Shown in pieces: positions 41,502 to 53,369 of a stretch of 64,000 nt of DNA. The translations under genes were made by a program, and so were the position numbers. The stretch is taken from NCBI RefSeq assembly GCF_900091615.1, contig NZ_FMIA01000002.1, positions 1,364,001 through 1,428,000 of the forward strand, given 5' to 3'. The notes under the pieces are model-generated. The model was not told where the DNA came from and searched no databases. It worked only from the letters and a program-made list of their open reading frames with translations. The stretch's first letter is position 1, and every line of letters starts with the position of its first letter. Source of the DNA: Micromonospora yangpuensis (lineage in GTDB: Bacteria; Actinomycetota; Actinomycetes; Mycobacteriales; Micromonosporaceae).

Positions 41502-43259
41502 GTGACCACCTCCCCGAACGTCACCGGTTCCGCTCCGCCTCCCCGCCGGCGCACCGCCGCGCGGGAGCTGTGGCACGGCCTGGCCGGGTGGTCCGTCCGG
41601 TTCGTGGGCGGTCTGCGCCAGACCTGGCGGCGGTCGCTGCAGGTCCGGGTGGTCAGCATCACGTTGGTCGTCTCCAGCCTGCTGGTCGGCGGGTTCGCCT
41701 ACCTCATCGCCGACAAGATCACCAACATCCTGGTGGAGAACGCCAAGGCCGACGTGCTGATGCGGCTGCAGAGCGGCAGCGACTACGCGGCCAAGCAGCT
41801 CAGCTTCTACAGCACGCCGCAGGAGGCGCAGCTCCAGGAGACGATCGAGGGCACGGTCAACTACCTGGCCGGTGGCGACCCGCAGCAGACCAACGGGGTG
41901 CTGGTCGCGCTCACCGCCGACCGGTACACCGGCATCATCGAGCCGCGCAGCTCCTCCGACGTCAACTACCGTCCGTTGATCAGCCCGGAGCTGGGCGCGG
42001 CCGTGGCCGACGGCAACGTCGCCCACCAGATCCGCAGCGGCCGGCTCACCGACCAGCGCAGCAAGTACCTGGTCTACGGCTCGCCGGTGCCCACCAAGTT
42101 CGGGCAGTTGGAGCTCTACTACCTCGTCCCGCTGGACCGGCAGGACGCCACCGCCGCCGACGCCCGGGCCACCGTGGCGGCCACCGGGGTCGCCCTGGTG
42201 CTCCTGCTCGGCCTGCTGGCCGCCCTGGTCACCCGGTTGGTGGTACGCCCGGTCCGGGTGGCCGCGCGCACCGCCCAGCGGCTCTCCGCGGGCCTGCTCG
42301 ACCAGCGGATGGTGGTCAACGGGGAGGACGACCTGGCGTTGCTGGCCGCCTCGTTCAACCAGATGGCGACCAACCTCCAGCGGCAGATCCTGCGGCTGGA
42401 GGAGATGTCCCGGTTGCAGCGCCGGTTCACCTCGGACGTCTCCCACGAGCTGCGTACCCCGTTGACCACGGTCCGGATGGCCGCCGACCTGATCTTCGCC
42501 GAGCGCGACGAGTTCGACCCGGCGGTGGCCCGTAGCGCCGAGCTGCTCCAGGCCGAGCTGGACCGGTTCGAGGAGTTGCTCACCGACCTGCTGGAGATCA
42601 GCCGGTTCGACGCCGGTTTCGCGATGCTGGACGCCGAGCCGACCGACCTGGTGCCGATGGTGCACCGGGTCGCCGACCGGCTGGCCGGGCTCGGCGAGCG
42701 GGTGGGCGTGACGATCGAGCTGGACCTGCCGGCCACGCCGGTGATCGCCGAGGTCGATCCACGCCGGGTCGAGCGGGTGCTGCGCAACCTGGTGGGCAAC
42801 GCCGTGGAGCACGGTGAGGGTCGACCGGTGCTGATCACGCTGGGCATCGACCAGACCACGGTGGCGGTCACCGTCCGCGACCACGGGGTGGGCCTCAAGC
42901 CGGGCGAGGAGAAGCTGGTCTTCAACCGGTTCTGGCGGGCGGACCCGTCCCGGGCCCGGCAGACCGGTGGCACCGGGCTCGGCCTGTCGATCAGTCTGGA
43001 GGACGCCCGGCTGCACGGCGGCTGGCTGGAGGCCTGGGGAGCGCCCGGTCAGGGGGCCCAGTTCCGGCTGACCCTGCCGGCGCGGGCCGGTGACCGGTTG
43101 ACCACCTCCCCGCTGCGGTTGGTGCCCGCCGACGCCGCGCTGCCCTTCGGCGGTCCGGTGGAGAGCGGGGCGCTGGCCATCGGCCCGGGACCGGGTGGCA
43201 CGCTGGCCATCGGCCCCGCGCCCGCCGGCACGGGCGACCGGGCGGAGGTGGGGTCGTGA
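41502..43259 (+). CDS. mtrB: sensor histidine kinase MtrB
   Basis: A 585-residue membrane sensor kinase. TM helices lie at roughly residues 48-70 and 222-245 with an extracellular sensor between them. Then come HAMP (VRPVRVAARTAQRLSAG), the dimerisation/phospho-acceptor site FTSDVSHELRTPLTTVRM with His315, the N box LRNLVGNAVEHGEG, the G1 box VRDHGVGL, and GGTGLGLSISLEDARLHGG. The C-terminal tail has Pro/Gly repeats (LAIGPGPGG, LAIGPAPAG) and is not catalytic. GTG 41502 follows mtrA closely. Its stop overlaps the lpqB start (GTGA). MtrB phosphorylates MtrA, and LpqB modulates it (known). Confidence 0.97.
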   Translation: MTTSPNVTGSAPPPRRRTAARELWHGLAGWSVRFVGGLRQTWRRSLQVRVVSITLVVSSLLVGGFAYLIADKITNILVENAKADVLMRLQSGSDYAAKQLSFYSTPQEAQLQETIEGTVNYLAGGDPQQTNGVLVALTADRYTGIIEPRSSSDVNYRPLISPELGAAVADGNVAHQIRSGRLTDQRSKYLVYGSPVPTKFGQLELYYLVPLDRQDATAADARATVAATGVALVLLLGLLAALVTRLVVRPVRVAARTAQRLSAGLLDQRMVVNGEDDLALLAASFNQMATNLQRQILRLEEMSRLQRRFTSDVSHELRTPLTTVRMAADLIFAERDEFDPAVARSAELLQAELDRFEELLTDLLEISRFDAGFAMLDAEPTDLVPMVHRVADRLAGLGERVGVTIELDLPATPVIAEVDPRRVERVLRNLVGNAVEHGEGRPVLITLGIDQTTVAVTVRDHGVGLKPGEEKLVFNRFWRADPSRARQTGGTGLGLSISLEDARLHGGWLEAWGAPGQGAQFRLTLPARAGDRLTTSPLRLVPADAALPFGGPVESGALAIGPGPGGTLAIGPAPAGTGDRAEVGS

Positions 43260-45097
43260 CCGGACGGGTGGCGCGGGCGGGGGCTGGCGCGGCGCGCGGC
43301 CCCGTCGCGCGGGTGCTGACCGCCGGGCTGGTCGTGCTGCTGGCGGCCGTCGCAGCGACGGGCTGCGGGATTCCGCACGAGTCCGACGTCCAGGTGGACC
43401 AGCGGGGGCCGTCGGTGGTGTCCGGCTCGTCCAGCCTGCGTCGGGACGAGCCACCGAACCGCACCGCCGCCGGCACCGACCCGGACGCCTTCGTCCGTAA
43501 CTTCCTCGCCGCGGCGGCCGGTGAGCCGGACCGGGCGTACCAGCGGGTCAAGCAGTTCATCGACCCGGCTGAGCGGGACCGGCTCCAGGAGAAGCAGGGC
43601 AGCGAGATCGGGCTGACCGTGGTCCGGCTGAAGGACGAGCCGGTGATCACCACGGACGTGGAGAGCACCAAGATCAGAATCGCGGTGCAGCAGATCGGCC
43701 TGCTGCGTGCCAACGGCACCCTGGTGCCCCCGGTGGCCACCGAGACCGAGTACCGGTTCGAGGTCGACACCGGCGAGCGCGAGGAGAGTTCCGGCCTGTA
43801 CGTCCGGGAGCCACCGAACGTGCTGCTGCTCAGCGACACCGCGTTGCGCGAGTTCTACCAGGCCGAGACGATCTACTTCTGGAGTTCCGACCGCACCCGG
43901 TTGGTGCCCGACCAGCGTTACCTGCCGCTCTCGGCGCCCGACGAGCGGCGGGTCACCGACGTGGTGCGGTGGCTGACCGCCGGCCCGTCGGACTGGCTCG
44001 GGTCCGGCGTCAGCCGCCTGCCCGACGGCACCAGCCTGATCAACAACGCCACCGAGTCGGACGGCCGGTGGGAGGTCAACCTGAACATGACCGGCGAGGA
44101 CGACAACCGGCTGGACCAGTTCGCCACCCAGCTCGCCTGGTCGTTGCCGGAGTTGCAGGGTTCGCTGGAGCTGAAGATCCGCAACCAGTCGCGCCGGATC
44201 ATCGACAGCCTCCGCGAGCACCGGATCGCCAACCCGGCCTACCGGATCAGCAACAGCCCGCAACGGTTCTGCGTCTACGACGGCGCTATCCAGCCCCTGG
44301 CGTTCGCCGGTGAGCCGGTCGGCACGGTGCCGGTCAGCGCCGGTGACAACCAGCGGGTGGTCTCGGCGGCGGTGACCCGGGCCGGGGAGAAGATCCTCGC
44401 CGCGCTGGTCGTCACCGCGACCGAGCGGCGGCAGCAGTTGGCCGTCGGCACCGGCCCCGACCCGGTGAAGGTCTCCGCCACCAGCGACGCGTACGCCTCG
44501 ATTGGCCGGCCGGTCTGGTTGCGTTCGGCCGACCCGGTCCGGCCGCAGGGGCTGACGGTGGCCGACGGCGAGCTGTACCGGTTCGGCGCGGACGCCCGGC
44601 TGGTACGGGTGCCGCTGCTCAACGTGGCCGGCCCGGTGACCGCGGTGGCCGCCGCCCTGGACGGTCACCGGATCGCGGTGATCGCCGGTGGTGCGCTCCA
44701 CGTGGCCGCGGTGAACCTCGACGGCGGTCAGCTCAACCCGGGCCCGGCCCGTCGGGTGGTCACCTCGTTGACCAACCTGACCGCAGTGGACTGGGGCGGC
44801 GAGAACACCCTGATCGTGGCCGGTTCCGGCGGCCGGCCGGCGATCCACGACATCAGCGTCGACGGTGCCCTGGAGACGCCGCGCAACACCGACGTCGGCG
44901 CCCAGGTGACTCACCTGGCGGCGTACCCGGCCAACTCGGTCGTCTCGCTCTCCACCGGAACGCTCATGTACGAGGCCAACGGGGTGGCGTACCGCAGCAA
45001 CCCGTTCGAGCGGATCCGGCAGGACCAGGTGCTGTTCACCCCGCCGCCGGGGCAGGACCGGGCGGGCAACCCGACCGCACCCTTCTTCTTCTACTGA
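43256..45097 (+). CDS. lpqB: lipoprotein LpqB (MtrAB accessory factor)
   Basis: A 613-residue lipoprotein acting outside the membrane on MtrB signalling. The signal peptide ends in the lipobox AAVAATGC with the lipidated Cys at ~37, followed by GIPHESDVQVDQRGPS. A GerMN-like domain follows (RVTDVVRWLTAGPSDWLGSG; LNMTGEDDNRLDQFATQLAWSL), then a WD-like beta-propeller region from ~300 on (RPVWLRSADPVRPQGLTVADG). GTG 43256 overlaps the mtrB stop by four bases, showing coupling. The mtrA-mtrB-lpqB order is a hallmark of actinobacteria. Domain limits are approximate. Confidence 0.95.
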   Translation: MTGRVARAGAGAARGPVARVLTAGLVVLLAAVAATGCGIPHESDVQVDQRGPSVVSGSSSLRRDEPPNRTAAGTDPDAFVRNFLAAAAGEPDRAYQRVKQFIDPAERDRLQEKQGSEIGLTVVRLKDEPVITTDVESTKIRIAVQQIGLLRANGTLVPPVATETEYRFEVDTGEREESSGLYVREPPNVLLLSDTALREFYQAETIYFWSSDRTRLVPDQRYLPLSAPDERRVTDVVRWLTAGPSDWLGSGVSRLPDGTSLINNATESDGRWEVNLNMTGEDDNRLDQFATQLAWSLPELQGSLELKIRNQSRRIIDSLREHRIANPAYRISNSPQRFCVYDGAIQPLAFAGEPVGTVPVSAGDNQRVVSAAVTRAGEKILAALVVTATERRQQLAVGTGPDPVKVSATSDAYASIGRPVWLRSADPVRPQGLTVADGELYRFGADARLVRVPLLNVAGPVTAVAAALDGHRIAVIAGGALHVAAVNLDGGQLNPGPARRVVTSLTNLTAVDWGGENTLIVAGSGGRPAIHDISVDGALETPRNTDVGAQVTHLAAYPANSVVSLSTGTLMYEANGVAYRSNPFERIRQDQVLFTPPPGQDRAGNPTAPFFFY

Positions 45098-45102
45098 CCG
45101 CC

Positions 45103-45810
45103 GTGCCCGATCCCGGTGGACTGTGGGCGGACCTCACCGATCTGGTGCTGCCCACCGAGTGCGCCGGTTGCCGGCAGCGGGTGGCGGGGCTGCGTCACGG
45201 CCTCTGCGCCGGTTGTGTGGCCGTCCTGCGCGCCCTGCGACCCCGTCCGGCGCTGCCCACTCCGGCGCCGGCCGGGCTGCCGCCCTGTGTGGCGCTCGGG
45301 GCGTACTCGGGGGTGTTGCGGCAGACGCTGCTGGCGTACAAGGAACGGGGTAGACACGGGCTGGCCCGGCCGCTGGGCGCGCTGCTGGCCGAGGTGGTCG
45401 TGGCGGCGGTGGGTCCGGTCCGGCCGGTACTGCTGATCGGGGTGCCGGACACCGCGGCGGCGGCTCGGTCCCGCTACGGCGACCACCTGGACCGGTTGAC
45501 CCGGCACGCCGCACGCCGGCTGCGGGCGGGCGGCTGGCCGGTACGGGTGCTGCGACCGGTGCGGGCGCTGCCCCGACCGGACTCGGTGGCGCTGGACAGC
45601 GCCGGTCGGGCGCGGGCGGCCGAGGCGGCGTTCCGGCTGCGTGCCGGACGGTTCCCCGCCGCCCCGCCCACCCAGGCGGTGGTGCTGCTCGACGACATCG
45701 TCACCACCGGGGTCACCCTGGCCGGGCTGGCCCGGGTGCTGACCGTCACCGGCCTGTCGCCGTCGGTGGCGGTGGTACTCGCCGCGACCCGGAAAAGACG
45801 CACCCCGTAA
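45103..45810 (+). CDS. ComF family phosphoribosyltransferase-like protein
   Basis: A 235-residue ComF-like protein linked in other bacteria to DNA uptake or purine salvage-type chemistry. The N-terminus has a zinc ribbon (CAGCRQRVAGLRHGLCAGC); the core shows YKERGRHGLARPL, and QAVVLLDDIVTTGVTLAG is the PRPP-binding motif of type I phosphoribosyltransferases. GTG 45103 lies 5 bp after lpqB, so it is the last gene of the mtr operon, as in mycobacteria (recalled). Its substrate is unknown, and transformation competence is not implied by this gene alone. Confidence 0.9.
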   Translation: MPDPGGLWADLTDLVLPTECAGCRQRVAGLRHGLCAGCVAVLRALRPRPALPTPAPAGLPPCVALGAYSGVLRQTLLAYKERGRHGLARPLGALLAEVVVAAVGPVRPVLLIGVPDTAAAARSRYGDHLDRLTRHAARRLRAGGWPVRVLRPVRALPRPDSVALDSAGRARAAEAAFRLRAGRFPAAPPTQAVVLLDDIVTTGVTLAGLARVLTVTGLSPSVAVVLAATRKRRTP

Positions 45811-45825
45811 CCCTCCGTGTTTCCG

Positions 45826-45861
45826 TTTCACCCGAAGGTGTCCGAGGTGTGAAAAGTTTTT
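45826..45861 (+). terminator. weak hairpin followed by T5
   Basis: TTTCAC (45826-45831) and GTGAAA (45849-45854) can pair and are followed by AGTTTTT. It is a short stem for a terminator, but placed 16 bp after the comF-like stop and one of very few T runs in the window. Confidence 0.35.
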
Positions 45862-46060
45862 GGCCGCGGTGACAACAGGGGGTGACGGCCGGGCGAGGAA
45901 GAGTTAGCGTTTCGGTGTCCGGGGTAGGGATGTCCGCATACCCGCCCCGGCGGTGAAAGGAGGCGTAGCCGTACTGACCGGTCGACGCCGAACGGGATCT
46001 CCCCGGCTGACGGCTCGACCGGAACTTCGGATCGAACGACCATCCGTACGAGGAGGTCAG

Positions 46061-46708
46061 ATGGACATCGTTGTCAAGGGCCGTAACGTCGAGGTGCCGG
46101 ACCACTACCGGGTCCACGTCGCCGAGAAACTCGCCAAGATCGAGCGCTACGACCACAAACTCATCCGGGTCGACGTCGAGCTGTTCCACGAGCGCAATCC
46201 CCGCCAGGCCGACCACTGCCAGCGGGTCGAGATCACCTGTGTCTCCCGAGGACCGGTGGTACGCGCCGAGGCCTGCACGAACGACTTCTACAGCGCGCTC
46301 GACGCGGCCATCGCCAAGCTGGACACCCGGTTCCGCCGGGCCGCCGACCGGCGGCGGGTCCACCGGGGACGGCACGCGCCGATCTCCGTCGCCGCCGCCA
46401 CCGCGGGACTCCCCGTGGCGGAGCGGGGCGACACCCCGTTGACCGCCGCCGTCGCCGCCCGTAACGGCTCCTCGACCGCCCTCGCCGAACGCGAGGACGA
46501 GTCGGACTACGAGTACGACGACCAGCCCTGGCACATCGCGCGGGAGAAGATCCACCCCGCCGAGCCGATGACCGTCGACGACGCCCTCTTCCAGATGGAA
46601 CTGGTCGGCCACGACTTCTACCTGTTCCAGGACAAGGAGTCCGGCCGGCCGAGCGTCGTCTACCGGCGACACGCCTACGACTACGGCATCATCTCCCTCG
46701 ACACGTAG
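46061..46708 (+). CDS. hpf: ribosome hibernation promoting factor, long form
   Basis: A 215-residue long HPF that dimerises 70S ribosomes into 100S in stationary phase or stress. The N-terminal domain runs MDIVVKGRNVEVPDHYRVHV through FYSALDAAIAKLDTRFRRAADRRR; a ~45-residue linker follows; the C-terminal dimerisation domain spans MTVDDALFQMELVGHDFYLF and VVYRRHAYDYGIISLD. ATG 46061 is decided by AGGAGG 4-5 nt upstream; an in-frame start 108 bp upstream has no ribosome site directly before it. The ~250-bp spacer upstream suggests independent, possibly stress-controlled, transcription. A 17-bp hairpin follows. Confidence 0.95.
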   Translation: MDIVVKGRNVEVPDHYRVHVAEKLAKIERYDHKLIRVDVELFHERNPRQADHCQRVEITCVSRGPVVRAEACTNDFYSALDAAIAKLDTRFRRAADRRRVHRGRHAPISVAAATAGLPVAERGDTPLTAAVAARNGSSTALAEREDESDYEYDDQPWHIAREKIHPAEPMTVDDALFQMELVGHDFYLFQDKESGRPSVVYRRHAYDYGIISLDT

Positions 46709-46731
46709 GATCATCCCCGCCACGCGAGTGA

Positions 46732-46771
46732 CCGGGCGGTGCGGTGGACGACCCTCCACCGCGCCGCCCGG
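46732..46771. terminator. bidirectional terminator hpf / GNAT genes
   Basis: The 17-nt arms 46732-46748 and 46755-46771 pair with one G-T wobble and a 6-nt loop, between convergent stop codons. Confidence 0.75.
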
Positions 46772-46777
46772 GCCGGC

Positions 46778-47893
46778 TCAGGTCAGCTCCGGCGGCAGCA
46801 GCGCGAACGTCAGGTCGTCGAGCCGGCCACCGGCCAGCCCCGGCAGCCGGGCCCGCAGCAGCGCCTCCCGGTGGAAGCCCACCCGCTGCAACACCCGGTG
46901 CGAGGCGGTGTTGTCGGGCACCGTACCGGCCCCGATCCGGGCCACCCCGACCGAGTCGAACGCCCAGCGGGCGAGCAGCCGGACCGCCCGGGTGGCGAGG
47001 CCGCGGCCCCGGAAGGCGGGGGAGAGCGCGTACCCGATGGTGGCGTGACCGGTCCCGGGCTCGGGGTAGCCGAGCCCGCAACTGCCGGCGAAGGCCCCCG
47101 AGGCGGCGTCGACGATGGCCAACCGGGCGGTCTCGCCTACCAGCCAGGCGCTCTCGGCCAGCCGGCACCGGGTTTCGATGGCCGAGGGCTCGGGTGGCAC
47201 CGGTGGGGCCTGGTTCGCCACCACCTCCGGGCGGCTGTGCAGGGCGTACATCTCGTCCACGTCGCCCGGGGCGATCCGGCGCAGCAGCACCACGCCGTCG
47301 GTGAGCCGGTCGTCGGGCAGGTCGGGCAGGACCCGGGGGGTCGGTTCGTCGGGATCGTCGGCCAGGCGTACCCAGGCCAGCAGGTCGCGCCGCCCACCAC
47401 CGGGTAGCGGCGCGGCGGCCCGGCGTACCCCCTCGGGTCGGAAGCCGGCGGCCAGCGCCACCCGCTGGCTGGCCGTGTTCTCGGCGTCGGTGAGCAGCTC
47501 CAGCCGGGCGGCCCCGGCCCCGAAGGCCTGCCGGGCCAGCAGCCGGGTGGCGGCGGTCGCCACGCCCCGCCGGCGGGCCCAGGGCGCCACCCAGTAGCCG
47601 ATCTCGCCCTGCTGGCGCGCGGGCACCGGGTTGTTCACCCCCACCGCACCGAGCAGCCGGTCGGTCCCGGCGTCCGCGATGGCGTACCCGACCCCGCCGC
47701 CGGCCCGGGCCGCCGGAGCGCCCTCGGTGATCCACCAGCGGGCGTCGGCCTCGGTGTACGGCGCGGGCAGGCCGGGCAGCCACCGCCGGATCGACGCATC
47801 GGCGCAGGCGGTGGCCAGGTCATCGGTGTCGTCGACCCGGAACTCCCGCAGCCGGACCGGGTCGCCCTCGACGGTGCCCGGGTACCCGCTCAC
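46778..47893 (-). CDS. double-domain GNAT acetyltransferase (downstream copy)
   Basis: A 371-residue protein with two RimJ/RimL-like GNAT domains in tandem. Domain 1 (~1-165) has GEIGYWVAPWARRRGVATAATRLL and AENTASQRVALAAGF; domain 2 (~185-370) has HATIGYALSPAFRGRGLATRAVRLL and VPDNTASHRVLQRVGF. Both keep the acetyl-CoA loop and the Asn-x-x-Ser helix. The GTG at 47893 overlaps the stop of the upstream double-GNAT gene by four bases, so the two are coupled and probably arose by duplication. The substrate may be a protein N-terminus or a small amine; the sequence cannot tell. Confidence 0.85.
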   Translation of the reverse strand: MSGYPGTVEGDPVRLREFRVDDTDDLATACADASIRRWLPGLPAPYTEADARWWITEGAPAARAGGGVGYAIADAGTDRLLGAVGVNNPVPARQQGEIGYWVAPWARRRGVATAATRLLARQAFGAGAARLELLTDAENTASQRVALAAGFRPEGVRRAAAPLPGGGRRDLLAWVRLADDPDEPTPRVLPDLPDDRLTDGVVLLRRIAPGDVDEMYALHSRPEVVANQAPPVPPEPSAIETRCRLAESAWLVGETARLAIVDAASGAFAGSCGLGYPEPGTGHATIGYALSPAFRGRGLATRAVRLLARWAFDSVGVARIGAGTVPDNTASHRVLQRVGFHREALLRARLPGLAGGRLDDLTFALLPPELT

Positions 47894-49044
47894 TGCAGGT
47901 CCTCGGGGAGCAGCGCGGCGACCAGGCAGTCCACCCGTTGCCCCCGGTGGTTCAACCCGGCCCGGGTGACGCCCTCGACGGTGAACCCGGCCTTCTCGGC
48001 CACCCGCCGGGAGGAGGTGTTGCCGACCAGCGCCCGCCACTCGACGCGGGCCAGGCCCAACGTGGTGAAACCCCAGGCGGCCAGGGCGGTCAGCGCGGCC
48101 GGCTGGTAACCCCGGCCCCGGGCGTGCGGCGCGGTCATGAAGCCCACGTCGGCCAGGAGCGGGTCGGTGGCCGACAACCGCAGGTCGACCGAGCCGACGT
48201 ACCGGTCGGCCGGGTCGGCGAGCACGTAACGGGCGTTGGTCCCGGCCGCCCAGTCGTGCCGGCAGAGCCGTCGGTACGACTCGGCGTCGGCGCGCCGGTA
48301 CGGCTCGGGCACCGTGCTCCAGCGGATGGTCTCCGGGTCCCGGCAGGTGGCCACGACGGCGTCGGAGTCGCGCTCCTCCATCGCCCGTAGCCGCAGCTCG
48401 GTGCCGCCGACGGTGGCGAAGAGGACCGGCTGGGCCCGGCCGAAGACGGCGGCCCGCCGCGCCGGCAGGGTGCCGGGGCCGGCCGGTCCGGTCTCGCCGG
48501 GGGCCGGCACCTCGCCGGGCAGCAGCGAGCCGATCCAGCCGTCGCCGGTGCCCCCCGGAGTCGGATCGGCCAGCCGCAGCTGCCCGGAGACCCGGACCCC
48601 GGCGCGCAGCGCGACCAGCCGGGAGGCGTGGTTGCCCAGCTCCGCCTGCCAGATCAACCGCCGCAGCCGCAGCTGCGTGAACGCCCAGCGGGCCACCGCC
48701 CGCAGGGCCCGGACCGCGACCCCCTGGCCCCGGGCCCAGGGCGCGGTCCAGTACCCCACCTCGGCGGAGCGCAGCCGGTCGTCGATGGCCACCAGCCCAC
48801 AGGAGCCGAGCAGCTCACCACTTGCCGCGTCGCAGACCGCGAAGGGCGCGCCGGTGCCGCCCTCCCACGCCGCGGGGGCCAGCTCGGTGACGAAGGAGAG
48901 CGCGTCGACCAGCCGGTAGGGGCGGGCCACCCCGGACCAGCGCGCAAGGTCCGGGTCCTGGCAGGCGCGGTGCACCGCGTCGGCGTCCCCGGCCCGCCAC
49001 GGGCGCAGCAGCAGGCCGTCCTCGGCGATCCGCACGGGCTCCAT
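47890..49044 (-). CDS. double-domain GNAT acetyltransferase (upstream copy)
   Basis: A 384-residue protein, again with two GNAT domains: SAEVGYWTAPWARGQGVAVRALRAV with GNHASRLVALRAGV in the first, and LADVGFMTAPHARGRGYQPAALTAL with GNTSSRRVAEKAGF in the second, joined by a Pro/Gly-rich linker (LLPGEVPAPGETGPAGPGTL). The second domain's acetyl-CoA loop (RGRGYQPA) is changed from the usual GxA pattern. It is divergent from secA and coupled to the next double-GNAT gene, so four GNAT domains are encoded in one transcript. ATG 49044 begins MEPVRIAEDGLLLRPW, the typical RimJ start. Confidence 0.85.
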   Translation of the reverse strand: MEPVRIAEDGLLLRPWRAGDADAVHRACQDPDLARWSGVARPYRLVDALSFVTELAPAAWEGGTGAPFAVCDAASGELLGSCGLVAIDDRLRSAEVGYWTAPWARGQGVAVRALRAVARWAFTQLRLRRLIWQAELGNHASRLVALRAGVRVSGQLRLADPTPGGTGDGWIGSLLPGEVPAPGETGPAGPGTLPARRAAVFGRAQPVLFATVGGTELRLRAMEERDSDAVVATCRDPETIRWSTVPEPYRRADAESYRRLCRHDWAAGTNARYVLADPADRYVGSVDLRLSATDPLLADVGFMTAPHARGRGYQPAALTALAAWGFTTLGLARVEWRALVGNTSSRRVAEKAGFTVEGVTRAGLNHRGQRVDCLVAALLPEDLQ

Positions 49045-49177
49045 GCGGGCAATCGTGCCGGATCGTTCGCGCTGGGCGTAACCGGATTTCCGGTCGCCGG
49101 GCGGCAGGTGCGGGAAATATGTCGGCTTCGGCGCGTTCCAGGGCCGCCACCAGTGACCAACACCCCGACGGAGCGCC

Positions 49178-49183
49178 TACGAT
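49178..49183 (+). promoter_or_regulatory. possible secA -10 element
   Basis: TACGAT lies 31 bp upstream of the secA GTG; TGACCA 18 bp before it is a weak -35 candidate. Supported by position only. Confidence 0.35.
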
Positions 49184-49214
49184 GGGTCGAGACTGTCTAG
49201 GGGAGCGTTGATCC

Positions 49215-52181
<2,967 letters not shown>

Positions 52182-52205
52182 GCCGCCAGCACGCTCCTGA
52201 CCGGC

Positions 52206-52244
52206 GACCCCGGCATCCCCACGCTCGTGGTGGATGCCGGGGTC
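52206..52244. terminator. secA terminator, probably bidirectional
   Basis: GACCCCGGCATCC plus CCAC (52206-52222) pairs with 52227-52244 with one bulged T and a 4-nt loop (17 bp), between the convergent secA and Rv3235-like stop codons. Confidence 0.8.
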
Positions 52245-52278
52245 TCGGCTTGTCGGGGCGTCGTGGCTCAGCCCCCGG

Positions 52279-52881
52279 CTAGAGCACCTGGATGGTGGTG
52301 CAGAGCCAGCTGCCCCGCCGGTGCTCCAGGCGCAGCGCCATCGCCCAGGAGCGGCCGGTGGGGGTGCCGAGGACGGCGGCCACCTCCACCGCCCCGGCCC
52401 TCGGCTCGCAGACCCGTAGCCGACGCAGCCGTACCGTCGGCCGGGTCGACCGGCGGCGTACCGGGCCGGACCGGGCGACCCCCCGGGCCAACTGCTCGGT
52501 CACCTCGGCGACGGCGTCCGGAGCGGCCAGCGGTCGGATCTGCCCCGGCGGACGGTAGCCGTTGAGGATCTCCAGGCAGGTGGTCACGAACCGGTGGGCA
52601 GCCCGACCGGCCTCCGGGCTGGTGCCGCCGCCGGGCAGCCGGGGCCCGGTAGTGGGTGGCCGCTGCTCGGGACGGGTCGGCGTGGGCCGGGGATCCCGCT
52701 GTCGGGTGTTCGGCCGGCCAGGGTGGGCCCGGGCCGGGTCGAAGAGGTCGAGCGCGAGCTGAAGGCTGGGCGGCCGGGGCCAGAGATCGGCCGGGTCGTC
52801 GGTGAAGGGCGGGTCGAGCGACGGGACCGGGCGTAGCCGGAACGGTGGACGCGCCGACGTGGGACGGCGAGTGTCGACCAT
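52279..52881 (-). CDS. Rv3235-like family protein
   Basis: A 200-residue protein of the Rv3235 family, of unknown function. The N-terminal half is Pro/Arg-rich and disordered (RPPFRLRPVPSLDPPFTDD). The C-terminal domain has AHRFVTTCLEILNGYRPPGQ, VAEVTEQLARG and a strand set ending WAMALRLEHRRGSWLCTTIQVL, the conserved part. ATG 52881 is preceded by GAAGGG at 6 nt; an in-frame TTG/ATG further up (52947-52953) is possible. It lies 83 bp downstream of the HTH gene on the same strand and faces secA, as its relative does in mycobacteria (recalled). Confidence 0.78.
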   Translation of the reverse strand: MVDTRRPTSARPPFRLRPVPSLDPPFTDDPADLWPRPPSLQLALDLFDPARAHPGRPNTRQRDPRPTPTRPEQRPPTTGPRLPGGGTSPEAGRAAHRFVTTCLEILNGYRPPGQIRPLAAPDAVAEVTEQLARGVARSGPVRRRSTRPTVRLRRLRVCEPRAGAVEVAAVLGTPTGRSWAMALRLEHRRGSWLCTTIQVL

Positions 52882-52964
52882 CGCGAACCCTTCGTTTGGT
52901 TTCGTTTGCCTCCGATTGCCTTCAGTCTCCGGCACGACAGTGTCCATCGTCAATGGTGGGACGA

Positions 52965-53234
52965 CTACTCGGGGTCACGTTCGGCGAGTGGGTTCTCCCG
53001 TACCCACTCGGCGGTCTCGGTGTACTTGAGCTGGATGTACTCCTCCAGCCGGGCCCGCTCCACCCGCCACTGTCCCCGGCCGCCGATCTTGATTGCGGGC
53101 AGTTCGCCGCTGCGCACCATGTGGTAGACCTGCGAGTCCGACACGTTCAGCTCGGCGGCCACGTCGGAGAGCAGCAGGAACCTGGGCTCCACCGGCACCC
53201 CCAAGGCTCGACTACGTTTGCCTAAGCTTGCCAC
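52965..53234 (-). CDS. BldC/AlpA-type helix-turn-helix protein
   Basis: An 89-residue single-domain DNA-binding protein. RFLLLSDVAAELNVSDSQVY is a MerR/excisionase-type HTH, MVRSGELPAIKIGG the following wing, and GQWRVERARLEEYIQLKYTE the closing helix. It resembles BldC-like developmental regulators, which bind direct repeats (known for BldC). GTG 53234 is inferred from the family N-terminus VASLGKRSRALGVPVEP; the long open frame continuing upstream is not used because it runs through repeat DNA. A ~30-bp tandem array lies 136 bp upstream, a possible binding site. The downstream gene is the Rv3235-like one. Confidence 0.85.
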   Translation of the reverse strand: MASLGKRSRALGVPVEPRFLLLSDVAAELNVSDSQVYHMVRSGELPAIKIGGRGQWRVERARLEEYIQLKYTETAEWVRENPLAERDPE

Positions 53235-53369
53235 CGATCGCCTCGTCGCCCCGCCCGCCCCGCACGGCGGTCGCGGGTAGCCACGTTCGTGGCCCGACGG
53301 CCCGACGGCTCGGCGAGGTCGCGACGTCCTCGTTCCCGCCTGGCGCTCGGGGTGGCATGATCGGCGCTC

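Noticed and set aside
45899..45925. Stress sigma factor promoter upstream of hpf
   Set aside because: GTTA/GTTT and GGTA elements exist but the spacing and bases do not fit a clear SigB/SigH consensus.
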